A DNA stretch of 64,000 bases from Wurfbainia villosa (Eukaryota; Streptophyta; Magnoliopsida; Zingiberales; Zingiberaceae), in assembly GCA_025175895.1 (NCBI GenBank), contig CM045996.1, forward strand, positions 105,265,179 through 105,329,178, read 5' to 3'. Below are positions 12,261-24,000 of the stretch, piece after piece. Numbering within the stretch: position 1 is the first letter of the stretch; the number at the start of each line of letters is the position of its first letter. The notes beneath the pieces are model-generated. The model saw nothing but the letters and a program-made list of their open reading frames with translations. It had not been told where the DNA came from and did not search any database. A program made the position numbers and the translations under genes.

Positions 12261-12376
12261 GACTCATAACCAACTAAAATCCTAAAAGATTGAGCCTCGG
12301 GAGCCTCTTTTTCAAAAATAAACCAACTAAAATCCTATTTAAAAGATTGAGCCTCGGGGAGCCTCTTTTCAAAAAT
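12259..12376 (+). repeat. Direct repeat at the gag-pol spacer of B
   Basis: Two adjacent copies of a block of about 50-55 bp containing AACCAACTAAAATCCT, AAAGATTGAGCCTCGGG and GAGCCTCTTT, the second with a small insertion. It starts the roughly 450-bp non-coding interval between gag and the protease region. Confidence 0.7.
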
Positions 12377-12430
12377 AACTAGTTAGACCAAGACGTAGTC
12401 TCAAGTAAGTCGAGTTATCAATTTCTTGAA

Positions 12431-12503
12431 ATTAGCTTTGTCTAAGGCAGTGGTCGTTGTTCCGATCAAAGAAGGCCTCAGGCTCGCCACGACTGAAGCT
12501 AAT
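12431..12503 (+). other. Candidate structured RNA X in the B gag-pol spacer
   Basis: The arms ATTAGCTT (12431-12438) and AAGCTAAT (12496-12503) form a perfect 8-bp stem. Inside, GTGG pairs with CCAC (or GTCGT with ACGAC). The interior, GTGGTCGTTG through CGCCACGAC, is shared with two copies in E. In E copy 2 the outer stem is ATTGACTT/AAGTCAAT, so both arms changed together. Function is unknown; it could act in translation of pol, packaging or RNA stability. Confidence 0.55.
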
Positions 12504-12600
12504 CTCTTGAAAAGATTACTTGATGAGCTTAGACTAAATCCGAATCTAACCTAATGTTGGTTAATTTAAATTCATTAAAATTAATCAAGTAAATTGAAAG

Positions 12601-12660
12601 TCATCTCACAATAACACATAGGAATAACATGTTTTGATCATGTAGATATTGGTGAGATGA
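12601..12660 (+). other. Inverted repeat Y, upstream copy in B
   Basis: TCATCTCAC (12601-12609) and GTGAGATGA (12652-12660) form a 9-bp perfect stem around a 42-nt loop. The same arms recur after pol in B, twice in E and once in F. It lies just upstream of the protease remnant. Confidence 0.6.
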
Positions 12661-12699
12661 TTTAGGTTTAAAACTTACAAACAACCCTTTAGTAATTCC

Positions 12700-15600
12700 A
12701 ATATCCGATCCAACTACCTTATGTGTAGGATCAATGGATGTTGGATGCTGGTTGCTCCGACACATGACCGGGATCAACTCAAATTTTCGGTTACGATTCA
12801 AACGACAAGGATCGTAGCCTTCGAATAACGCAAGCTCAAAATCATCGGATCGTGATATTGAGCTCAACTCTAACTTTACAATTCAAAATGTCTTATTAGT
12901 AGAAAACTTTCAATATAATTTACTTAGTGTAAGCCAATTGTGTGATAACAATTATAAGGTCATATTTCTAGAAAATGAATGCGAATCAAAATAAATGCAA
13001 CATCTAAAATAATACTTAAAGGAACTAGAGTAGCAACATCTACACAATAAATTTACCCAACTCCTCAACCAAGTGTCTTATGACACAAAGAAGAGGAATC
13101 TTGGTTATGGCACCAAGACTCTGACACTGCACTCCAAGACTCGTCCACAAGATGAGTCGAGTGGCTTGGTTATAGGTTTGCCTAAACTAAACAACTTGGA
13201 TAATAAAATATGTAATGCTTGTCAACAAGGTAAACAATCTAGGACACAACATCAATTAACTAATCAAGAACGAACCAAAAGTGTTCTTGAGCTCCTACAC
13301 ATGGATCTATTTGATTCACATGGAGCTAAGTTACTCAATGGTAGTCAATTTTGCTTAGTCATAATTGACGACTATTCTAGATTTACTTGGGTTAGGTTTA
13401 TCAAACATAAAAATGATACCCTAGACCAACTAATCAATCTTTGTAGGTTAATCGAAAATCAAAAGAACCTTAAGATTAAAAGACTTAGAAGCGATCATGG
13501 TGGTGAATTCGAAAACCACAGGTTTACAGATTTCTGTAACCTAAACGGATACCACCATGAGTTTTCATGTCCTAGAACCCCACAACAAAATGGGTTAGTC
13601 GAACGGAAAAATAGAACCCTACAAGAAGCCGCTAGGACAATGTTAAACGAGTATAACCTACCCGATAGATTTTGGGCAGAGGCCGTTAGTACGGCTTGCT
13701 ATGTCCAAAATAGGATCCTTATGGTAAAGAGGCACCAAAAGACCTCGTACGAGATTTATCACGATAAAATACCGAACATCAAGTACTTTAGGTTATTTGG
13801 ATGCAAGGTACATATCTTAAACACTAAGGATTACCTAGGAAATTCAAATCCAAAACCTCATCGAACCTTTCTAGGATACTCAACCACCAGTAGAGCTTAT
13901 AGGGTATACAATCACGACACTCTTAGAGTCGAAGAAACCATTAATATAGTTTTCAACGAAGGACACGAACCCGTTCAATCCTTAACAAAACCAACTAGCA
14001 AATCAACTTATAGCAAACCCGACTATGATCTTGAACTTGAATCTCGTCCTAACCCAAGTCATCCTATCGACCAAGTGATAGATGACTCTAACCCAAGTCA
14101 AACTAGAACTCACCCAAGTCATCCTATCGACCAAGTGATAGATGACCCTAACCCGAGTCACACTAAGACTCAAACAAATCATCCTATCAATCAAGTTATA
14201 GGTGATCCAAATTTAGGGTTCGAACTAGAGCTTCATATCGAAACCTTAGTCAAATCTCGTTAATTTCCAAAATCGAACCCAAAACTATTGAACAAGCACT
14301 TCTTGATCCCGACTGGATTATTGCTATGCAAGAAGAGCTAGCTCAATTCACTAGAAATGAAATCTGGGACTTAGTACCACCACCTAAAGAAAAATCAATT
14401 ATTGGAACAAGGTGGGTATTTCAAATAAACTTGATGATAAAGGTGAAGTAGTTAGAAATAAAGCTAGGTTAGTCGCAAAAGGGTTTAGTCAAGTCGAAGG
14501 TTTAGATTACGATGAGACCTACGCCCGTGAGCCGACTAGAGTCCATCCGAATGTTGTTAGCATATGCCGCACATCGAGGTTTTAAATTGTTTCAAATGGA
14601 TGTCAAGTCAGCATTTTTGAATGGATACATTAAGGAAGAAGTTTACGCTACCAACCTCCGGATTCAAAATCTAGATAAACGACCATGTCCTTAGACTTAA
14701 GAAAGCCCTATATGGACTCAAACAAGCCCCAAGAGCTTGGTACGAAAGGCTTTCGATCTATCTTAAGTCCAAAGGATTCAACCAAGGTTTAGTCGACCCA
14801 ACCTTATTCGTTAAAACCGTAGGAAAAGAAATCTTTATAGCCCAAATCTATGTAGATGATATAAATTTTTGAACTACCAACTCGATCCGCTAAACTAATT
14901 CATCTCACTTATGGAAAGTGAATTTGAAATGAATTTAGTGGGAGAGTTAAGTTTCTTCTTAGGTTTACAAATTAAACAAACTAAAGATGGAATATATTTA
15001 CATCAACAAAAATATACTAAGGACTTAATAAATCGATTTGGAATGCAAGATGCTAAAATAATCAATACACCTATGGCAACTAATGTTAATATAAACGAAG
15101 ATGTAGTAGGAAAACCCGCTGACCTAAAATACTATAGAGCGCAATAGAAGTCTCCTATACTTAACCGCGAGCCGAATTCGACATTTTATTCATGTAAGTA
15201 TGTGCGCAAGGTTACAAACTGCGCAAGGAGTCTCACCTAACCCTAGTCAAGCGTTTATCCTTAGATATCTAAAGGGCACGCTAAACGAGGTATTTGGTAC
15301 CCTAGATCTACCGAGTTTAATCTAATCGGCTACTCCGACTCGACTATGCGGTAGTAAACTCGATAGAAAGAGCACGAGTGGTTGTTGTCAAATCCTACCG
15401 AGTCTAGTAAGTTGGTGCAAGAGGAAGCAAAGATTATGCTGCCTTTATCTACCACCGGGCCGAATACGCTATGCGATGGGTGAGTGTGTCTCTCCGCTGC
15501 TGTGGATGAAGCACACTCTCCAAGACTTTAGCTTAATCTTTAACAACATTAAAACCTACATAGATAACATTAGTTCAATTAACTTAACTAAAAATCCAAT

Positions 15601-15745
15601 ATGTCATTCTAGGACAAAACATATAGAAGTTAAACACCACTTCATTAGGGAACATGTAACTAATGGAACTATACAACTAGAGTATGTTGAGTCCAAATCA
15701 AACCTAGCGGACATCTTCACCAAACCACTACCCAAGCGAATTTAG
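12700..15745 (+). pseudogene. pol: B pol: protease, integrase, reverse transcriptase, RNase H (degenerate)
   Basis: Order is protease, integrase, reverse transcriptase, RNase H, as in copia. A protease remnant near 12737-12790 retains RHMTG-like codons. An LLSVSQLCD-like stretch follows at about 12915. The longest open piece (13073-14263) holds the zinc-finger cysteines (CNACQQGKQ), then HMDLF, LRSDHGGEF and VERKNRTL with the D-D-E residues. Reverse transcriptase pieces include QMDVKSAFLNG (about 14600) and YVDDI (about 14850) followed by TGA. RNase H ends with SNLADIFTKPLPKRI near 15745. Many frameshifts and stops make it inactive. Confidence 0.9.
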
Positions 15746-15889
15746 TTTATTAAGACGAAAAGTTAGGTATGTGCGTAATAGAGTAGGATTTAAATTTTTC
15801 TATATATGTACTCTACTTTTGCTTCTTTTTATGAAATTAGCCTAAGTCTTACCTTAGAAATCATATACCTATAGATTTAAGGAGCCAAC

Positions 15890-15953
15890 ACATCTCACAA
15901 CACATAGGACTAATGTGTTTGTGTACTTAGCCACGTAGACGGGCGTGAGATGT
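15890..15953 (+). other. Inverted repeat Y, downstream copy in B
   Basis: ACATCTCAC (15890-15898) pairs with GTGAGATGT (15945-15953) around 46 nt. The surrounding 100 bp or so is also alike in E at 46482-46543, including CATGAACCA-type sequence after it. Located in the post-pol non-coding region. Confidence 0.6.
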
Positions 15954-16392
15954 TAGGACCTTACTCCTGGTTCCAGATGTAGATTCAGTGCATCGACATG
16001 AACCATGGAGTATAATTATTTAAAATTAATCAACTCCTTCAAGACTTATTGATCATTCTATATCAATCAAGTCCAACCGGAGTTGTACATTTTAGATGAA
16101 CATATTTTCAAGCTTATTATTATTTTAAAAAATATATATTTATATTGGGAACTTGCTTGGACTTACAAACCCTAAAATATATTTACAAACTTTTTGAGTT
16201 AAGGCAAAAGGGGGAGAAAGTCACAAAAGTAAGGAAGAAAGTAAACAAAATTATTACCTTTTATATTAAGTAATTCCGTTTACTTAAGCAACTATTAAGG
16301 GGGAGTAAAAATTATTTTTCAAGAACTCACCTTCGGTCAAGGGGGAGGTTACCTCAAAGGGGAGAACTTGAAACAATAATATTTCTCACTCA

Positions 16393-16560
16393 TATTTAAT
16401 CATTATGCTAGCTCATTCATATTTAATCTTTATGCTAGCTCATTCATATTTAATCTTTATGCTAGCTCATTCATGCTTAATCATTATGCTAGCTCATTCA
16501 TATTTAATCTTTATGCTAGCTCATTCATGCTTAATCATTATGCTAGCTTACTGTTATGCT
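16393..16560 (+). repeat. 27-bp tandem repeat after B pol
   Basis: About six units of 26-27 bp built on TTAATC(A/T)TTATGCTAGCTC with CATTCA links. It lies between RNase H and the polypurine tract in a non-coding region (15746-16599) that also contains several GGGGGAG motifs. No env-like ORF is visible. Confidence 0.85.
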
Positions 16561-16599
16561 TAATTTTTCCTTAACTTTTGTGTCGGTTTGCCATGAATC

Positions 16600-16613
16600 A
16601 AAAAGGGGGAGAT
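16600..16613 (+). other. Polypurine tract of B
   Basis: AAAAAGGGGGAGAT directly abuts the 3' LTR start TGTTGG (16614). It would prime plus-strand DNA synthesis. Confidence 0.85.
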
Positions 16614-17982
16614 TGTTGGTGCAGTGGGCACCAAAGTCGAACCGGTATTTTGATTATGGCAAAAGGCTCAATAGTTAAGGGTATATTTGTTATCTTACGA
16701 GCTCAATTAAGTGTGCAGACATGCTAAAGTTGAGCGGAAGGTCTGCGACACCCGGTGGGAACCGAGGTGGTCGGGCAACGCCAGAGGGACTTCGGAGGAA
16801 GCCGAGGTACTCGGGTGAAGACCGGAAGCGAGGCTACAAGGTAAGCTCGTGTGAAAGCGAAGCAAGGTCGTTAAGCGTAGATCCGACCCAATACCTCCAA
16901 TGGAAGGTCTAGGTCGAGATCGATGGTTAGAACCATCGCACTTTATATTTTAAGCTAACTTGGTCAAAACCCTTTGACTACGTCAATCGCTAGTCAAGTT
17001 CCAAATTCCTCGAGAAGAGCTCGAATTTCAAGGGGGTGAATTTGGACTTGACTCGTGTTTTGGTACAAAGGGTGATGTGGCATCAAGGTGGACATCCAAA
17101 CCATCACCAAGCTTCCTTGTGGTGGACGCCCAAAATAAGGTGAGTTGGCACAAGATGGTTGGCTCCCATGATGTGGCACAAGTTGAATGACTCCAACAAG
17201 TTGGCGCCCAAGGAGGTTGGAGGTGGCACAAGGTGGTTGGATGAAACACCTCATCCTCAAGTTGGCGCCCAAGGAGGTGGGAGGTGGCACAAGGTGGTTG
17301 GATGAAACACCTCATCCTTGAGTTGGCGCACAAGGAGGTTGGAGGTGGCACAAGGTGGTTGGATGAAACACCTCATCCTTGAGTTGGCGCACAAGAAGGT
17401 TGGAGGTGGCACAAGGTGGTTGGATGAAACACCTCATCCTTGAGTTGGGATAAGAACCTCACCTTGGACACTACCTATGTCTAAATTCATAGATCAATAT
17501 CCATAAATAGACATGTTCAAGCCAAGCAAATCACAAGAATTCAAGAGCTCTCAACACGCCGTCGTAACGCCGCTACTACTACTCACATTTGCTACGACGA
17601 AGTGCCGCCGACAACGAAAGCTACATCTTCTACTTATAAGAGTTGTCGGTATATTTATTTAAGTTCTACTTCTTTAAATTGTCTTTGTGCTTTAATCGTA
17701 ACAAGGAAAGGGGGAGTGTCCCTTTGCCTTGATTTCTTTTTGTAATCGTTGCTCCTACCTCCAACGAGGAGGAGTGGTTTTAGTGAATTGCCCTCCGTAC
17801 GTGATCAAGGATCACTAGGGCCGTGGATTAGCAATCGAAAGATTGTGAACCACGTAAAAATATCTTATCTACTTTATATTTCCGCTGTGCACTCTCTACT
17901 TGCTTTTTATTTATTGCAAAAGTTTTTTAACGACATTGTATCGCTATTCACCCCCCCCTCTAGCGACACTTTCGATCCAACA
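16614..17982 (+). repeat. 3' LTR of B (1369 bp)
   Basis: Starts TGTTGGTGCAG and ends GATCCAACA, followed by target duplication GAAAC. It carries the same four-unit 61-bp array (17200-17443). Relative to the 5' LTR it has extra bases near 17606 and 17712 and lacks a few near 16921 and 16963. Confidence 0.9.
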
Positions 17983-17987
17983 GAAAC

Positions 17988-18477
17988 CGTGTCCTATATA
18001 TTAGGATGATGATGTCCCCTTGAGGAGCTCATAAGGTTCATCATGTAAACCCTGCAGGTGGACTTGGTCCGACATGATGATAAGGTTGAGTGGTACTACT
18101 CATGGAGTTAGAAGTAGATTAATTAATTCTCAGTAAATTAATTAATTGACGGACATTCGAGATCTTAAACAAGGGGAGATATATGTACAAATAATATATG
18201 GAGCCCATATTAACTTATGGGGGTTGGTGAGGTAGATCAATGATAATCCTCTAGTGGAATGGATTATCATTAATGGATCGGACTTTATGTGGGCTTAATC
18301 CATTGGGTGGCCAAGATCCAACTCCTCCTCATGGTCCCTATTGTAGCGTATTAAAACCTCATGGAGCCTAGATCCGATGGTGGAAAATAAAACTCTAGAT
18401 TTGACGGTTGAGATTAAATCTCTAGATCCGACGGTTGAGATTAAATCCCTAGAACCGATGGTGGAGATTAAACAAGG
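17988..18477 (+). repeat. 5' LTR of A, middle piece
   Basis: The sequence continues that left at 8887 after the GAAAC duplication. It includes a 27-bp tandem repeat (18370-18473, four units around GATCCGACGGTTGAGATTAA). It is interrupted at 18477 by the TRIM. Confidence 0.8.
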
Positions 18478-19107
18478 TGTTGGGAGTATGGGGAATACAA
18501 TCAAAGTCCCACATTGGTAAGACATGGAAAAGATCATGTGCTTATAAGAAAAAAGATATCTCCATTGGTATGAGGCCTTTTGGGTAAAGCCCAAAAACAA
18601 AACCATGAGGGCTTGGGCCCAAAGTGGACAATATCATACCATTGTGGAGATATGTGGATCTTATATGCACTAACAATTGGTATCAGAGCCATGGTCCATG
18701 TCAAGCCATGAACCTCGAACGAAGGAAGTTGAGCTCCCACGTCCGGATCAAGAGAACCAGACATCAGGAAGGAAGTCTAGTTGGGTCGGGGACCAACAAC
18801 CGCGAGGAAGTCCCGTGGGTTGAAGATCGGACATCAAGCAGAGAAAATCCTTCGAGGAGGGATAGGCTTGAGGGGGGGCCCAATGTGGTCCTTCGTTTGA
18901 GGGGGGGATTGTTGGGAGTATGGGGAATACAATCAAAGTCCCACATTGGTAAGACATGGAAAAGATCATGTGCTTATAAGAAAAAAGATATCTCCATTGG
19001 TATGAGGCCTTTTGGGTAAAGCCCAAAAACAAAACCATGAGGGCTTGGGCCCAAAGTGGACAATATCATACCATTGTGGAGATATGTGGATCTTATATGC
19101 ACTAACA
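18478..19107 (+). mobile_element. TRIM element, 630 bp, complete
   Basis: A terminal-repeat retrotransposon in miniature. LTRs of 198 bp (18478-18675, 18910-19107) read identical at every base. The primer site TGGTATCAGAGCC starts at 18678, and a G-rich polypurine tract (GAGGGGGGGAT) abuts the second LTR. The target duplication is CAAGG (18473-18477, 19108-19112). The 234-bp interior has no coding capacity, so it needed proteins from another element. Identical LTRs imply a recent insertion relative to its neighbours. Confidence 0.95.
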
Positions 19108-19112
19108 CAAGG

Positions 19113-19916
19113 CTTAGGCCTAACTCTATAAAAGGAGGCTAGGGGTGGGCGGCAAGAGCAATTGAAGAGGGGATTAGGGTTTGGGCGGCTAGGGCTTGGA
19201 GGCTTGGGCGGCCACAATTTTGGAAAGTTTTTCCTTTCTCTTCTTCTTCTTGGCCGATGCCCAACTTGCTTCTCCTCTCCTTGGCCTGCGTCCAACCTCT
19301 TCTTCTTCTTTTCCTTGGAGCAAGGGTAAAGGCGGTTCCTTGGAGCTCTTGGTCGGCGCCCACCTTCCCCTCTCTTTAGGCCGACAGCAAGCTTCAAGTT
19401 TGGAGCTTGTTGGTTGGTCCTAGATAGAGGAGAGTTTTGATTATATACTTCCTCTTGTTCGGAGCGAGCAAGGAAAGGAATATCATGATCTAGGAGGCTT
19501 CGACTTTTGGAAGATCGTCACCCACACGACGTCCAAAAGGAGGAAGGACATACAATAGAAGATCGAGAGGTATAATGCTTGTTTATATTCTTTTGTATTA
19601 TGTCTATAATTCTTTTTCAATTATATGAATGTTGTATGTTTTGTTATGTGGCTTAATTTACTTGGACCCCGAATATAAACGCAAAAACCGGCGATCCGTA
19701 CATCGTCTATTCCGTGGCTATTCGAAGAATAGAGGTAGGTTGCTTGAACAACAAGTTTGTTCAAGTGACCACACTAATCGAATAGCACGACGATGAAACG
19801 GTAGCTTGGGTAATCCCTCCTTGTCAAGGATAAATTTTTTTATCCGGGGACGTAGAAGGGATCGCCATGAACAAGCAACCGAGTTGAAGTGGGAAGCGAA
19901 GTTTTCCCTACCTTCA
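19113..19916 (+). repeat. 5' LTR of A, last piece
   Basis: It resumes after the TRIM. A TATA box (TATAAAAGG, 19127-19135) lies 20 bp from the TRIM end. A CT-rich leader follows. The inferred LTR end is TTCA at 19916, three bases before the primer site. Reassembled, the A LTR is about 1.8 kb. Confidence 0.75.
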
Positions 19917-19918
19917 AG

Positions 19919-19968
19919 TGGTATCAGAGCTTCGGTTCTGAGAAAAACCTTCAAGTGGTATCAAAGCC
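19919..19968 (+). other. Primer binding site of A, duplicated
   Basis: TGGTATCAGAGC at 19919-19930 is followed 37 bp later by TGGTATCAAAGCC (19956-19968). Each copy is preceded by CCTTCAAG, so a segment spanning the LTR/primer-site junction has been tandemly duplicated. The second copy has one mismatch to the tRNA-complementary sequence. Confidence 0.8.
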
Positions 19969-20531
19969 ACGGTTTTCAGTTTTGTGTGTTTAGGATTCGG
20001 TTACTTTTATGCATTTTTCATATATTATATGTTTCAGATAATAGTAGGATGTGCGTAGGTTAATTTTTTAGTTGCAGGCATAGAATCCAACTATTATGGC
20101 CATATGTGTATATGTGATTGTATGTGTGTAATTGTATATTTTTTGAATCCTCGGGGTTGACGAGGCTAGTATTTAATTTTGTATTTAAATACGACATTGT
20201 TTATCCACTCCTTTTATTTTAGTTTACTTTCGATCAAGATTTCATGTACACTCTTTCGTGGAGTATAGGATCGATGGATGTAAATTAAAATAGTTAGTCT
20301 CGTCTCGGATCTCCGGATGGCTCATACATGGCATAGGGAGGAGTGGACGAGATGGCGATACGACGGGAGGCATATTGGAGACAAAAGTCATAATAGTTGG
20401 AAAATATTTCTTTTTCATATTTATTGCTTATTATTTGATATGCATGTCGTAGGCTGGAAAATTCCTCAATTTTAAATTACTAAGTGGGAGAGAGATATTT
20501 TTATAAATTCTCACGACCTCCATTACGATTT

Positions 20532-20614
20532 GACATGTGATGCAAACAAACTTGTGCATCGGCTCTGAGTGCCTTCCTCCACATCGGATGAGTTTGTTTG
20601 CGGATCACAAGGTC
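20532..20614 (+). other. Long hairpin in the 5' leader of A
   Basis: GTGAT plus GCAAACAAACT (20537-20552) pairs with AGTTTGTTTGC and ATCAC (20591-20608), interrupted by two bases. Outer GAC/GTC pairs extend it. The apical region also has CATC/GATG. It lies about 400 nt before the gag ATG in a 1.07-kb leader (19931-21005) with no coding sequence, a place where packaging or dimerisation signals are expected in retroelements. Confidence 0.6.
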
Positions 20615-21005
20615 GAATATGGTTATAGGAAGTTATTAAGGAGCGTATGTACTTCCCCATCAAAAGGCACATAACTCGAGATAATTATCTTGGTACCGAG
20701 TAATGGTGAACACTTAGATACAAATATAAGTATCCTCCCCATCGGAGTCACTGCTTTTATTTGTAGGGCCAAAGAGAAACTAACTATTAATTTTATTTGT
20801 CAAAAAGATAGGTTGACAAGATAGTAAAATTAATGGGTGAAACCTCCTCTTACAAATGTAGAATTCGTATACGTCCACACTATCGTGGCATACGATATTC
20901 TCGGTGTTTTGAGGTGTTGGTTGATTTTAAAATTTTATTGTTTGAGGAATCAATAATTTTTTGAAATCTAATGTTTTGATCTATGTGATTCTTAGGTTTT
21001 TCAAA

Positions 21006-24000
21006 ATGACTTTCAACCTGCTTGCTGTGATACTGAAAGAAAATAAACTTACTGGACCCAATTATGTTGATTGGAAGAGGAATCTTGACATTGTCTTGAC
21101 TGCTGAGGAATACAAATATGTACTCCTCGAAGAGTGCTCTCCTAAGCCTGCGGATGATTCTGGGGAAAAGGAGAAGGAGAGTTATAAGAAGTGGATTAAG
21201 GTTGATGAGATGGCGCGATGTTACATCTTGGCATCTATGTCAAATGTACTGCAACATTAGCATCAAGCTATGCCCACTGCTTATGACATGATGCTCAATC
21301 TCAAAGAGCTTTTCGGACACCAGAATCGGACTACTAGGCAGGAAGCCATGAGGAACTTGATGACAACCACCATTATCGAGGGAACACCCGTGAGGGATCA
21401 TGTTCTCAAGATGATTGCTCATTTGAATGAGCTAGAAGTCCTTGGAGCTAAGATCGATGAAGAAACCCAGGTCAATATCATTCTTTAGTCTCTACCTAGG
21501 AGTTTTAAGCAATTTCGCCTAAATTACAACATGAACAAAAGGTTGTATTCGTTGGCGGAGCTTCTGACAGAACTCCAGGTGGCAGAGGGGTTATTTCGTC
21601 AGAGTGCTCAGGTGCAGGCCATGGTTGCCCAAAAGGTTTCTACTTCTAAGCCAAAAGGCAAGAAGAAGAAGAAACAAGTTGGGGCAAAGGTAGCGGGAGG
21701 AACTCAAGGAGGAGTGAAGAAACCGAAAGACAAGTGCTTCACTTGCAAGCAGACTGGACACTGGAAGAAGGATTGCCCCAACCGCAAGCAGAACAAAGTT
21801 ATATCTTTTGGTCTAGTCGTTGAAACATGTTTAGCTGTGTTATCTACCGGCACCTGGTGTGTAGATACGGGAGCCACTGATCATGTCTGCAATACTTTGT
21901 AGGGGTTCCAGGAAACCAGACGACTGGCTGAGGGGGAGATTACCATATACTTGGGCGATGCCACGAAGGTGGCGGCTGTTGCAGTGGGAGATGTTTATTT
22001 GTCTTTTGAGAGGAATAAAGTTTTGGTTCTTAAAAATTACCTTTATGTACCTTTATTTAGAATGAATTTGATTTCGGTTTCTAAATTGCTTATGGATGGA
22101 TATTCTATTTCTTTTAATGATAGAGTTGTTATAAAAAGGAATAGGGAGATTATCTGTTCTGGTGCATTGATAGGAAATTTGTATACACTCGAACCAAAAG
22201 CTCCCACGATGCAAATAGAAGTGAATAACTCATCTTCTAAATCCAATAAGAGAAAAGAACCTTCGAAGATGAACCAAACATATCTTTGGCATCTAAGGCT
22301 TGGTCATATTAACCTAAGCAGAATTCAAAGGTTGATAGCTGATAGACCTCTGAGTTCATTAGTGGTGGAAGACTTCCCAACCTGCGAGTCCTGCTTGGAA
22401 GGTAAAATGACCAAGAGGCCTTTCAAGGCCAAGGGGTATAGAGCCAAAGAAGTGTTGGAATTGGTTCATTCTGATTTGTGTGGTCCTATGTCTATCCAGG
22501 CTAGAGGTGATTTTAAATATTTTGTCTCCTTTATAGACGATTATTCGAGATATGGATACATTTACTTGATGCGCCGCAAGTCTGAATGCTTTGACAAGTT
22601 CAAAGAATTCAAGGTTGATATGGAGAAACGTCAGGGTAAAAGTATCAAGACACTACGATCTGATCGTGGTGGTGAGTATCTCTTGGGAGAGTTTAGGAAT
22701 TACTTATCAGAGGCTGGGATTCAATCCTAATTGTCTGCACCTAGCACACCCCAGCAAAATAGTGTAGCAGAGCGAAGGAATAGGACTCTTATGGAGATGG
22801 TTAGATCGATGATGAGTTATTCTGAGTTGCCAGATTCGTTCTGGGGATATGCTCTAGATACGGTAGTGTATATTCTGAACTTGGTACCATCTAAATCAGT
22901 GCCTTCTACTCCGACAAAATTGTGGACTGGGCGAAAGCCTAGTCTGAGACATATTCAAATTTGGGGGAGTCCAACACATGTGTTGAAGGCAGATGCTGGT
23001 AAGTTGGAACCTCATATAGAAGTATGCATGTTCGTTGGCTATTCTAGAGGAACGAAAGGTGGTTTGTTTTATAGTCCTAGAGACCAGAGGGTGATCGTTA
23101 GCACGAACGCTAGATTTCTAGAGGAAGACTATGTGATGAACCACAGGCCCATGAGTAAGATTGTTCTGGAGGAATTGAAAGGGGAAGTCACTACTTTAGT
23201 ACCACCGGTATAAGAGGATATACCACAAGTCACTACACTGCATGTCACAGAGGATACACAGGTGATACCTCGTCGTAGTGGGAGGGTTGTGAGACATCCT
23301 GATAGATTCATGTTCTTGGAAGAATCTTCTGATTTGGTCCATAGTGAGCATGAACCTGATCCCTAGATATATGATGAGGCAATCCAAGATAAAGATACGG
23401 TATCTTGGCAAAGTGTATTGAATGCTGAGATTGAATCTATGGATTCAAATCAGGTCTGGGAGCTAGTAGAACCACCCAATAGTGTAAAAGCCATTGGATG
23501 CAAGTGGATCTACAAAAGAAAGAGAGGAATAGATGGGAAGGTTGAGACCTTCAAAGCGAGGCTTGTTGCGAAGGGGTATACTCAGAAAGAGGGTATCGAT
23601 TATGAGGAGACCTTTTCACCGATAGCCATGCTTAAGTCTATCCGGATTCTCTTATGTATTGCTGCTCATATGGATTATGAGGTATGGCAGATGGATGTCA
23701 AGACAGCTTTCCTTAATGAAAGTCTTGAGGAAAACATCTATATGAAGCAACTAGAGGGATTCATTGAAAAGGGCAAAGAGCATCTTGTGTACAAGCTTAA
23801 TCGATCCATTTATGGATTAAAGCAAGCTTCGAGATCATGGAACATCCACTTTGATGAGGTAATCCAGTTTTATGGATTTATTCAAAGTCCGAATGAGTCT
23901 TGTGTATACAAGAGATGTGACGTAAACATAGTGGTATTTCTTATACTATACGTAGATGACATTTTGTTAATTGGCAACAATGTCAAGGTGTTATCGGACG

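Larger units (their letters stand above)
8888..17982 (+). mobile_element. Copia B, full length, SIRE/Maximus-like, 9.1 kb
   Basis: The element is complete in structure: 5' LTR 8888-10241, primer site 10244-10255, degenerate gag and pol, polypurine tract 16600-16613, 3' LTR 16614-17982, and a perfect 5-bp target duplication GAAAC (8883-8887, 17983-17987). A gag region with a large spacer before pol, LTRs of about 1.36 kb and the Pol sequence suggest the SIRE/Maximus lineage. All coding regions carry frameshifts, so it is a dead copy. It is nested in the 5' LTR of A. Confidence 0.9.

Noticed and set aside
15746..16599. Possible env-like ORF after pol, as reported for some SIRE elements
   Set aside because: No open frame of useful length is present; the region holds repeats and polypurine-like motifs only.
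18295..19397. ORFs overlapping the TRIM (such as 18624-19019 and 18966-19397)
   Set aside because: They cross the LTR and primer-site boundaries of the TRIM, and the same peptide segments appear twice because the LTR is duplicated. The TRIM is non-coding.
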